A DNA stretch of 42,788 nt from a bacterium (lineage in GTDB: Bacteria; Bacillota; Clostridia; Oscillospirales; Acutalibacteraceae). The notes under the pieces are model-generated. The model had not been told where the DNA came from. It saw only the letters and a list, made by a program, of their open reading frames with translations, and searched no databases. The stretch is taken from NCBI GenBank assembly GCA_030535285.1, contig JAUMXX010000003.1, positions 1-42,788 on the forward strand, read 5' to 3'. Position numbers and translations under genes: made by a program. Positions 27,212-33,954 of this stretch are shown one piece after another (positions within the stretch are counted from its first letter, which is position 1; every line of letters begins with the position of its first letter).

Positions 27212-27763
27212 TTATTTAACATTTTCATATTGCTCAGCAAGATATTCTTTAATCCAGGTAATGACCTCAAAACTTGATAACGGTACATCACCAAGCACCT
27301 GACGAAGTTGCCTTGTGTCGATCGTGACCTCACCTGTCGGCAATTTATGATCGAACACAAAATCAATTTCACAAGAACCTTGTATTAATGTAATCACTGT
27401 TGAGCAAATATCACCAAGCGGAACAAAATCAATATGATTTTTCATAAAAACCGCTTTAATAACCGTTCCGTGTTCAGCAGAATTCTCATTTTGCCTGCAA
27501 GACTGAATTTCTATTCCACCGCCCGTCTGCTCGGCAGCCAATTTTAGAAAAGGAACCCCGAAACCAACCTTTCTTGTTGTACGCGTGGTATAAAACGGAT
27601 CTGTAACCTTATTAACCGTATCATAATCCATACCACAGCCATCATCTTTGATCATCAATGTGAGAACCTGCTCTGTTTCTTCAATTAGTATTTCAACTAA
27701 AGTTGCCTGAGCTTTTATTGAGTTTTCCGTAATATCAAGAATGTTGAGTGACAGTTCCTTCAT
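27212..27763 (-). CDS. GHKL-type ATP-binding protein of the hydrogenase operon
   Basis: This 183-residue protein is a histidine-kinase-like ATPase domain without a phospho-acceptor His domain or sensor part. The N box (LNILDITENSIKA), G1 box (IKDDGCGMD), F region (DPFYTTR) and G2 box (GFGVPFL) are all visible. A C-terminal part of about 70 residues follows (FVPLGDICSTVITLIQGS…DTRQLRQVLGD). Such genes recur beside hydC/hydA in Clostridia and Thermotogales, but their substrate is unknown. It overlaps the PHP gene by ATGA, so the two are probably coupled in translation. Confidence 0.88.
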   Translation of the reverse strand: MKELSLNILDITENSIKAQATLVEILIEETEQVLTLMIKDDGCGMDYDTVNKVTDPFYTTRTTRKVGFGVPFLKLAAEQTGGGIEIQSCRQNENSAEHGTVIKAVFMKNHIDFVPLGDICSTVITLIQGSCEIDFVFDHKLPTGEVTIDTRQLRQVLGDVPLSSFEVITWIKEYLAEQYENVK

Positions 27764-28500
27764 ATCCTACCCTCTCGCAAAATTGAGAACAATTTCTTCC
27801 TAATAAGCTTACTGCTGTATTCTTGATCTTCAAGTTCAAAATAAACACTCTTGTCCCGAATATCATTGAGATAATGTGCATCAGACGAACAAAGCAACAG
27901 TTTACTTTTTAATTTTGGATATAAGCAACAAAGATCTTTCTTTTTATTGATATCATATAATTCAGCACACTTAAATTCGGGCGATTCAGGGAAGCATCCC
28001 AAGGTAGCAATAACCCCATTTGCCTGCCGATCAATGTGAGCAGGAAAGCAAATCCCTTGATATTTTTCGGTAATCGCGACGCTTTCCTCAAGTGTAATTG
28101 TGGTAGCGTTAGGAAGTAAATGTTCCTCACTTGCCAAAACATTATCCTGCCCGTCAACAACCAGTTGTTCACCGAAAATATCGGTTCTGTTGACAATCTT
28201 TATCCGCCTTGCATCAACCTCACGGCCAAACTCAAGCGCATCCTCAAGATGCTCGAACAAGCATACCACATGAATATCTTCAGCAGTAGTAAGCTCCATT
28301 CCTGCAATCGGGATAATACCATACCGCTTCGCTGCCTCAAAAAAAGCCGGGCAATTTCTGACTGTATTATGATCGGTCAAAGCAACAATATTTAAACCGG
28401 CAAGAGTCGCCATGCCCGCAATATTGTTTGGTGTCATGTCATTATCAGCACACGGAGATAAACAGGAATGAACATGAAAATCATAATAATACCTATTCAT
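27760..28500 (-). CDS. PHP-domain phosphoesterase
   Basis: The 246 residues carry all PHP metal motifs: YDFHVHSCLSPCADNDM (8-24), NIVALTDHNTV near 37, PIAGMELTTAEDIHV near 62, FPAHIDRQ near 151 and LLCSSDAHYLNDI near 204. The family hydrolyses phosphoesters with two or three metal ions; the substrate here is not known. It follows the DRTGG gene by 3 nt and overlaps the GHKL gene by 4 nt. The position inside a hydrogenase operon suggests a regulatory or nucleotide-phosphatase role, which is inference. Confidence 0.9.
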   Translation of the reverse strand: MNRYYYDFHVHSCLSPCADNDMTPNNIAGMATLAGLNIVALTDHNTVRNCPAFFEAAKRYGIIPIAGMELTTAEDIHVVCLFEHLEDALEFGREVDARRIKIVNRTDIFGEQLVVDGQDNVLASEEHLLPNATTITLEESVAITEKYQGICFPAHIDRQANGVIATLGCFPESPEFKCAELYDINKKKDLCCLYPKLKSKLLLCSSDAHYLNDIRDKSVYFELEDQEYSSKLIRKKLFSILREGRI

Positions 28501-28503
28501 ATC

Positions 28504-28830
28504 TTATATCACTTTTGAGAGCATAACCGAAAGTTCATACGCATCATTGTCGGAGGCTAAAATATTAACTCCTTTTGAAAGTGCCACCTTTATAACCTCG
28601 TCGTCTAACGTTACACCTTCAGCGAGAATAATACAAGAAACGCCAACCAATGTTGCTACAGCAACTATATTTATATTTGACATGATTGTAATCCATGCAT
28701 TTCCTGCCGACGCTCTGCCCATCACCCAACTTAACAAATCTCCGATATATACGCCCTCAATAACACGATCTGTATCACATACAGCTAACTGACGAAGCGA
28801 GTACTTTGTCGCTAATTCACCAACAGTCAT
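28504..28830 (-). CDS. DRTGG-domain protein (second copy)
   Basis: The 108 residues MTVGELATKYSLRQL…AVCDTDRVIEGVYIGDLLSWVMGRA…NINIVAVATLVGVSCIILAEG…LASDNDAYELSVML follow the small single-domain DRTGG pattern, in which the domain name derives from a phosphotransacetylase-associated module; role unknown. The gene overlaps the end of the sensor-like hydrogenase gene. CGGAG there stands 8 nt before the ATG at 28830, preferred to the GTG three codons upstream. A second, different DRTGG gene lies earlier in this operon. Confidence 0.85.
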   Translation of the reverse strand: MTVGELATKYSLRQLAVCDTDRVIEGVYIGDLLSWVMGRASAGNAWITIMSNINIVAVATLVGVSCIILAEGVTLDDEVIKVALSKGVNILASDNDAYELSVMLSKVI

Positions 28831-28835
28831 TATTA

Positions 28836-30116
28836 TCACTCCGTTTTATCCCGGTTTTCGAGATAATCCTGCAAAACCGGTTTCATTGAAATAATGCAAT
28901 CTGATATTTTAGCATTTCCCTTTACAACATCCTCAGCAAAAGCACGACAGGTGGGTGCGCCACAGGCACCGCAATCAATTCCCGGCAGAGTTTCTTTGAT
29001 GTTTTGAATCTCAGCCATCATTCTCATTGACTCGCCTACATTTGAACCAAGTCTGTTTATGGGTTGGTATTCCGGCTGTTTATTAAAAAAACAGTCTTCC
29101 GGTATGTATCCCTTAATATCATTTCCGGTTTGTGACACCGGCATAAATCTCCGCAGGGTTTGCAATCTTGCCTTGGCAACATACGGATTTTCAACCGCCA
29201 TAACCCCGCCTACACAACCACCGCGACAAGCATTTAGTTCAATAAATTCAAGTTGCGGGATGTTTCCGTTTTCAATCAAATCTAAAACATGGATTACATT
29301 ATCAATGCCATCAGCGGCGAGATATCGGTCATTGAAGATTGCTGACGATTCACCGCCGGTTGTTGCCCAACTAACACCTATTTTACCTGATTTAGACATA
29401 GGTTGCAGGCTTCGGTCACGTTTCATAACATTAAGCAACATAAAATAGATTTTGCTTATTGACAACACAAGGTCAACATTACTTTTATAATCAGCAAAAC
29501 CGTTTTTTACATAACTGACCTTTGCAGGACACGGTGAAATGAAACATACCCCTATATCAGAATCTTTAAGTTCGGGATGTTCAAGCTTTGCTTTCTTCCT
29601 TGCCTCAATCGCCGCGATTTCCATCGGTGGAAGCAAGGGTATAATATTTTCTTTCAACGAGGGAAACCTTAAGGCAATCAGCCTTGTCACAACCGGACAT
29701 GCCGAACTTATGACCGGTGTCTTAATCCCCTCGGTTTTTAGATACATTCGAGTATAAGCAGTAACCAACTCAGCTGCCTGAGCAACCTCATAAACATCAT
29801 CGAAACCTATCTGTTTGAGCCCATTAAGCACATAATCAACATCGTCAAGAGACTCAAACTGCCCATAAAGCGTAGGAGCCGGTAATGCTATCTTCCACTT
29901 ATAATCATTTATCGTTTCAAAGTTGTTATAGCTTGCTTTTTTTGCCTTATTGGAACAAATGCGAATACACTCACCGCAATCAATACAGCGTGCACAATTT
30001 ATACTTGCAAGATTGTCACGAATTCTGATTGCTTCGGTTGGACAATGCTTCAAACATGAAGTGCACCCGTTGCACTTGCTCGAATCCAATAAAACCGAAT
30101 GTTTATAAGTATTCAT
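28836..30116 (-). CDS. [FeFe]-hydrogenase-like iron-sulphur protein (putative sensor, HydS-like)
   Basis: The 426 residues start with two ferredoxin clusters (Cys15/18/21/25, then a run Cys41/44/47/50/54), followed by an H-cluster-like domain with SSACP (137-141), SPCPAK (194-199) and NACRGGCVGG (296-305), and end with CGACGAPTC…C (382-407), a further [4Fe-4S] module. The four Cys expected to hold the H-cluster cubane are present, but the residue before the first ligand, the proton-relay Cys in active enzymes, is Ala. HydS of Thermotoga, a putative sensory hydrogenase, has the same kind of change. It sits between an RsbW-like ATPase and a DRTGG gene. Role as H2 or redox sensor is inferred. 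ATG 30116 follows AGGTG. Confidence 0.88.
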   Translation of the reverse strand: MNTYKHSVLLDSSKCNGCTSCLKHCPTEAIRIRDNLASINCARCIDCGECIRICSNKAKKASYNNFETINDYKWKIALPAPTLYGQFESLDDVDYVLNGLKQIGFDDVYEVAQAAELVTAYTRMYLKTEGIKTPVISSACPVVTRLIALRFPSLKENIIPLLPPMEIAAIEARKKAKLEHPELKDSDIGVCFISPCPAKVSYVKNGFADYKSNVDLVLSISKIYFMLLNVMKRDRSLQPMSKSGKIGVSWATTGGESSAIFNDRYLAADGIDNVIHVLDLIENGNIPQLEFIELNACRGGCVGGVMAVENPYVAKARLQTLRRFMPVSQTGNDIKGYIPEDCFFNKQPEYQPINRLGSNVGESMRMMAEIQNIKETLPGIDCGACGAPTCRAFAEDVVKGNAKISDCIISMKPVLQDYLENRDKTE

Positions 30117-30153
30117 TTTCAACACCTGCTATTATGATAATCAGGAATTGTAA

Positions 30154-30576
30154 TCAAATATTAACCTTCATCACTATCTTTGTGCCTTTTCCCAATTCAG
30201 ATGTGACCTCCATAGAATCGGTATACCTTTTCATATTAGGAAGTCCCATGCCGGCGCCAAACCCGAGTGACCTTATGTTGTCGGGGGCAGTAGAATAACC
30301 TTCCTGCATAGCAAGATCTATATTCTCTATTCCGGGTCCATTGTCCTCAAGGATAATATCAATATGGTCCTCATACACCATTATATCGGCTACGCCTCCA
30401 CCGGCATGAATAACCATGTTGATTTCTCCCTCATACATAGCAATTGAAACCCGACGAATTGTTTCCGGAGAAATTCCGATTTGTCTCAAATTTTTCTTGA
30501 CCTGAACAGAGGCTTGCCCCGCCGAAGTAAAACTGTCGCCGTCAACATTAAAATGAAATTTAACAACCTCATTCAT
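30154..30576 (-). CDS. RsbW/RsbT-like ATP-binding protein
   Basis: The 140 residues form a GHKL ATPase of the anti-sigma/serine-kinase type: IRRVSIAMYEGEINMVIHAGG (N box), IILEDNGPGIENIDLA (G1), and GFGAGMGLPNMKR (G2), ending in GTKIVMKVNI. There is no receiver or His-phosphotransfer domain. The frame opens 18 codons further upstream, but the product starting MNEVVKFHFN at 30576 fits the family. It overlaps the upstream DRTGG gene by 8 nt. With the GHKL gene at 27212 it gives two separate ATPases in one hydrogenase operon. Targets are unknown. Confidence 0.88.
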   Translation of the reverse strand: MNEVVKFHFNVDGDSFTSAGQASVQVKKNLRQIGISPETIRRVSIAMYEGEINMVIHAGGGVADIMVYEDHIDIILEDNGPGIENIDLAMQEGYSTAPDNIRSLGFGAGMGLPNMKRYTDSMEVTSELGKGTKIVMKVNI

Positions 30577-30925
30577 TTTGTTCACCGTTTCCAACAAGCC
30601 CGTTTTTATACAACTTACCGCATGCTTCATACATACGCTTTTTTGTGGTCATAATAACCATCCCACTCTCGTTGGCCAGATCGATCATCTCTTGCGTAGG
30701 CTTTTTAGAACGAACAAAAACAATACAGACCATATCCATCATTTCTGCAGTCCGTACTACCTGAGAATTGACCAACCCGGTGAGCAAAACAGCTTGATCC
30801 TTGACATACGCCAAAACATCACTCATCATATCACTTCCACAGGCTGAATACACATGCCTGCCGAGTTTATCCTCATTACAGATAACCTCTGCATCCAAAA
30901 GTGTCTGAATATCACTGATCTTCAT
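30569..30925 (-). CDS. DRTGG-domain protein (first copy)
   Basis: The 118-residue protein (MKISDIQTLLDAEVICNED…HVYSACGSDMMSDVLAYVKDQAVLLTG…QVVRTAEMMDMVCIVFVRSKKPTQEMIDLANESGMVIMTTKKRMYEACGKLY, here given in pieces) follows the stand-alone DRTGG-domain pattern of hydrogenase operons. It is soluble, with no known catalytic residues. It is about 22 nt downstream of hydC and overlaps the RsbW-like gene. Function is not known. Confidence 0.86.
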   Translation of the reverse strand: MKISDIQTLLDAEVICNEDKLGRHVYSACGSDMMSDVLAYVKDQAVLLTGLVNSQVVRTAEMMDMVCIVFVRSKKPTQEMIDLANESGMVIMTTKKRMYEACGKLYKNGLVGNGEQNE

Positions 30926-30946
30926 AAATTAGAATCCTCTTTGCAT

Positions 30947-31441
30947 TTATTCATACTTTTCAAGTATTGCATCAACGTCTTTTGCTTCAAGTCTTCCGTA
31001 AACATCCTCATTGATAGTTATAACCGGCGCTAAACCGCAAGCACCGATGCAACGGCAAACCTCCAACGAGAATTTTCCGTCAGGGGTACATTCGTCTGAT
31101 TCAATTCCCAAAATCTGAGAAATTCTGTCAACAATACCCTGTGAGCCTTTAACATAACAAGCAGTACCAAGGCAAACGGAAATTTTATACTTACCCTTCG
31201 GAGTGAGTGCAAACTGTGAATAAAAGGTCGAAATTCCGTAAACTTCTTCAACAGGAACATCCATACCCTTTGCAATCATAGACTGGACTTCAAGAGGTAA
31301 ATATCCGTAAATATCCTGTGCCTCCTGCATAACAGGCATTAACGCACCCTTCTCACCCTTGTGTGCAGCAATTACTTCATTAAGTTTTTGCTCCTGTTCG
31401 GGTGTACCTTTGAAAGGCATTGTGCTAACGCGTTTTTTCAT
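30947..31441 (-). CDS. hydC: NuoE-like [2Fe-2S] hydrogenase subunit
   Basis: HydC corresponds to NuoE of complex I and hands electrons to the flavin subunit HydB. The 164 residues show the helical N-terminal part (LMPVMQEAQDIYGYLPLEV near 34) and the thioredoxin-fold cluster site with CLGTAC (90-95) and CRCIGACGLAP (129-139). GGGAGG lies 9-10 nt before the ATG. It is the first gene of the ten-gene hydrogenase operon, downstream of the Rex site. Identity is sure; the symbol follows HydABC usage. Confidence 0.95.
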   Translation of the reverse strand: MKKRVSTMPFKGTPEQEQKLNEVIAAHKGEKGALMPVMQEAQDIYGYLPLEVQSMIAKGMDVPVEEVYGISTFYSQFALTPKGKYKISVCLGTACYVKGSQGIVDRISQILGIESDECTPDGKFSLEVCRCIGACGLAPVITINEDVYGRLEAKDVDAILEKYE

Positions 31442-31556
31442 TTGCTGATTCCTCCCAAATTTTTTTATTGCGCTGTGTCAAACTTTGACGTAAACATAAC
31501 TGCCTAAGATCATTTTCAATCTATACAAAAAGCGTACAAATACATACCTGCGCAAT

Positions 31557-31574
31557 TTGTTAAAATTATAACAT
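31557..31574. promoter_or_regulatory. Rex operator
   Basis: TTGTTAA-AATT-ATAACAT matches the clostridial Rex consensus TTGTTAA-N4-TTAACAA at 12 of 14 fixed positions. Rex represses fermentation and hydrogenase genes when NADH is low. The site covers the -10 of the hyd promoter. Rex itself is not in the window. Confidence 0.72.
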
Positions 31575-31593
31575 AATTATTTAATAAAGTCTA
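31565..31593 (-). promoter_or_regulatory. Promoter of the hydrogenase operon
   Basis: On the minus strand TAGACT (31593-31588), 17-bp spacer, TATAAT (31570-31565). This leaves a leader of about 115 nt before hydC. The rest of the 420-nt gap up to 31800 is A/T-rich; it holds a 12-bp palindrome at 31718-31729 and otherwise nothing recognised. Confidence 0.65.
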
Positions 31594-31800
31594 TATGATA
31601 AATAAATATTTTTAAGGAAAATGTAGAAAAAAACGGAAAAATTTTATATTTCCGACAGTTGTTGAAAGATAATTGAAAATATTATATGCACAGATTTTGA
31701 AAATACCATTTCTATCGGTTTGTACAAACACTTTTTTTATTAAATACTTAACGATTTTCAGTTGTGTTGAATTTCAATTTTTTAATGTGTTGTAAAAATG

Positions 31801-31845
31801 ATTGAGGTCCCCTACCGAATCAATCGTGGGAGACCTCAATTTTAA
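31801..31845 (-). terminator. Terminator after rhaB
   Basis: ATTGAGGTC (31801-31809) and GACCTCAAT (31832-31840) with an inner stem; on the minus strand ATCATTTTTA follows. It lies 22 nt past the rhaB stop. Confidence 0.8.
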
Positions 31846-31862
31846 ATAAAACAATAAAATTA

Positions 31863-33362
31863 TCAATTAAACTTTAAAAATCTATCATACTGCTCGTTCC
31901 ATATATCACTGTCCTGCGGCAAATATTCCTTTATAGGCGTACCCTGTTTAACAATACTGCGTATTTCCATAAGATCTTTTATATGACCAAAAGCCATATT
32001 CTGTATTAAAATGTTTCCCGTAACAGTAGCCTCAACCGGTCCGGCAATAACCGGAATAGAACAAGCGTTTGCTGCCATCTGACAGAGCAACTGATCCTTT
32101 ATTCCACCGCCTACCATGTAAAGCTTTGTAAACTTCTTCCCGGTGATCTTTTCCATGCCCTCAATACTGCGACGGTATTTAAATGCAAGACTCTCATAGA
32201 TGCATCTCAAAACCGAACCCATTGAATCCGGAACCGTCTGACCGGTCCTCTTGCAAAATTCAGAAACTCTTGAGGGCATATCTCCGGGAGGAGAGAATAA
32301 CACATCGTCAGGATTTATAAATGCCGCAAACGGCTGCGCATTTTTTGCCTGCTTTTCCATTTCATCGAAAGAAACATCAAGTCCCCTTCTCTTATATTCC
32401 TGCCTCGACTGTTGAATCAGCCACAGTCCCATTATATTCCTTAAATATCTGATTTTCCCATCGGCTGCACCCTCATTAGTAAATCCGACCGAATCAGAAT
32501 CGGTTGTTAAAACCGGGTTTTCGAGCAACGTACCAAGCAGTGACCATGTTCCGCAACTAACATATGCGCAATCATCTGTATCACTCGGCACAGAAACGAC
32601 AGCAGACGCAGTATCGTGTGTGGCAACAGCAAATACCGGTACACTATCACAATGCAATTCATCACAAATTTCCTTGCTTAAATTGCCGTATGCCTCGCCC
32701 GGCATAATAATTTTCGGGAATATGCTTTTATCAATACCTAACCTATCCAATAATTCATTATCAATCGTCTTGGTAACCGGATTTAACAATCCTGTTGTGG
32801 AAGCAATTGTATATTCAAGTCGTTTGCAACCGGTCAACAAAAATGCAAACAAATCAGGAATCATTAAAAAAGTTTTTGCCAGTGCAAACCTGTTGGGACG
32901 ATATTTTGCATCATAATAAAGTTGGAAGATTGTATTAATATTTAGTGACTGTATTCCGGTTTTTTTATACAATTCATCTTTTGAAATAAATTTTTCAAAA
33001 ATTTCCTCCGGAATACCTTCGGTTCTGCTGTCTCGATAGTGGGACGGATTTGATAAGATTTCATCGTTTTCATCCAACAAACCGTAATCAACACCCCAAG
33101 TATCAATGCCGATAGAATCAAAACCTCCTTTTTGATTCGCAATAACAATTCCCTGTTTAATTTCATGAAAAAGCCTTAATACATCCCAATATAAACGACC
33201 GTTTATTGTAACAGGCTCATTTGCAAAACGATGAATTTCAACAATATTAAGTTGATTGTTCTCCAATGTTCCTATCATTGCTCTTCCGCTTGAGGCACCA
33301 AAATCGAATGCTAAAATTCTTTTTACCGGTTTTGTTCCCTTTGTCTCCATGATACTCACCAT
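31863..33362 (-). CDS. rhaB: Rhamnulokinase
   Basis: RhaB phosphorylates L-rhamnulose in rhamnose breakdown. The protein (about 499 residues) is an FGGY kinase: AFDFGASSGRAMIG at the N-terminus, SIGIDTWGVDYGLLD, HYRDSRTEG, VATHDTASAVVSVP near 260, YVSCGTWSLLG and the ATP-site MVGGGIKDQLLCQMAANA near 428. These motifs point to rhamnulokinase rather than xylulokinase. The start is unclear: MVSIMETKG at 33362, GTG at 33359 and ATG at 33350 all lie near AAAGGAT; 33362 is used here. No rhaA, rhaD or transporter lies beside it, so it is a lone pathway gene. Confidence 0.92.
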   Translation of the reverse strand: MVSIMETKGTKPVKRILAFDFGASSGRAMIGTLENNQLNIVEIHRFANEPVTINGRLYWDVLRLFHEIKQGIVIANQKGGFDSIGIDTWGVDYGLLDENDEILSNPSHYRDSRTEGIPEEIFEKFISKDELYKKTGIQSLNINTIFQLYYDAKYRPNRFALAKTFLMIPDLFAFLLTGCKRLEYTIASTTGLLNPVTKTIDNELLDRLGIDKSIFPKIIMPGEAYGNLSKEICDELHCDSVPVFAVATHDTASAVVSVPSDTDDCAYVSCGTWSLLGTLLENPVLTTDSDSVGFTNEGAADGKIRYLRNIMGLWLIQQSRQEYKRRGLDVSFDEMEKQAKNAQPFAAFINPDDVLFSPPGDMPSRVSEFCKRTGQTVPDSMGSVLRCIYESLAFKYRRSIEGMEKITGKKFTKLYMVGGGIKDQLLCQMAANACSIPVIAGPVEATVTGNILIQNMAFGHIKDLMEIRSIVKQGTPIKEYLPQDSDIWNEQYDRFLKFN

Positions 33363-33493
33363 ATCCTTTCTAAATAAACAGCGCCAATACATTTTGTTTT
33401 AAATTTTATTTATAATTCAATCGTTTAAAAAAATGAATATTTATTATTTTTTTGTCAAAAATATTTTTGAACATTGAAAAGGAGTTGAAATAA

Positions 33494-33709
33494 ATGTTTG
33501 ATAAAATATGTCTTATACTTGTTATCCTCGGTGCGTTAAATTGGGGTAGTATCGGTCTTTTCCAATTTGATATTGTGGCCTGGATATTCGGTGGTGCCGG
33601 CAGCGTAATCAGCCGAATCATCTATACTGTTATTGCTTTGGCCGGAATTTGGTGTGTTTCCTTACTCTTTAGAGATACAGAGGAAGCAACCTCCGTCTAC
33701 CACGATTAA
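33494..33709 (+). CDS. DUF378 family small membrane protein
   Basis: The 71-residue protein has two membrane helices (CLILVILGALNWGSIGLF and IIYTVIALAGIWCVSLLF) and the family mark GALNWG. DUF378 proteins are common in Firmicutes; their role is not known. AAAGGAG lies 11 nt before the ATG. It is the only rightward gene in the right third of the window and has its own terminator. Confidence 0.9.
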   Translation: MFDKICLILVILGALNWGSIGLFQFDIVAWIFGGAGSVISRIIYTVIALAGIWCVSLLFRDTEEATSVYHD

Positions 33710-33721
33710 CACGCACACGCC

Positions 33722-33755
33722 GAGCCGCCATAAAAAGCGGCTCGCATTTTTTTAA
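33722..33755. terminator. Terminator between the DUF378 and DUF3006 genes
   Basis: GAGCCGC and GCGGCTC around loop CATAAAAA, followed by GCATTTTTTT on the plus strand. Confidence 0.85.
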
Positions 33756-33952
33756 TCAAAAAGCATATCTTGCTTTTCTTTAATCCGTTGCTTTATTGAA
33801 GTGTCCGTTTCCAAAATATAACGACCTTTTTCGAACTTAACCCTGTCACCCTCTTTAGCATTCTCGGGTAACAACTCGATCGAAACATCTACAGATTTAC
33901 CATCATTAACAAGTACCGCAAACCCAGACTCTATCCTATCTATATACAACAC
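33752..33952 (-). CDS. DUF3006 domain protein
   Basis: The 66-residue protein begins MLYIDRIESGFAVLVNDG and continues with IELLPENAKEGDRVKFEKGRY, the pattern of the small DUF3006 beta-strand family; function unknown. It starts with GTG at 33952, two bases after the ygiQ stop, with AGAGGT upstream, so it is the last gene of the tepA-ftsK-ygiQ operon. Confidence 0.85.
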   Translation of the reverse strand: MLYIDRIESGFAVLVNDGKSVDVSIELLPENAKEGDRVKFEKGRYILETDTSIKQRIKEKQDMLFD

Positions 33953-33954
33953 TA

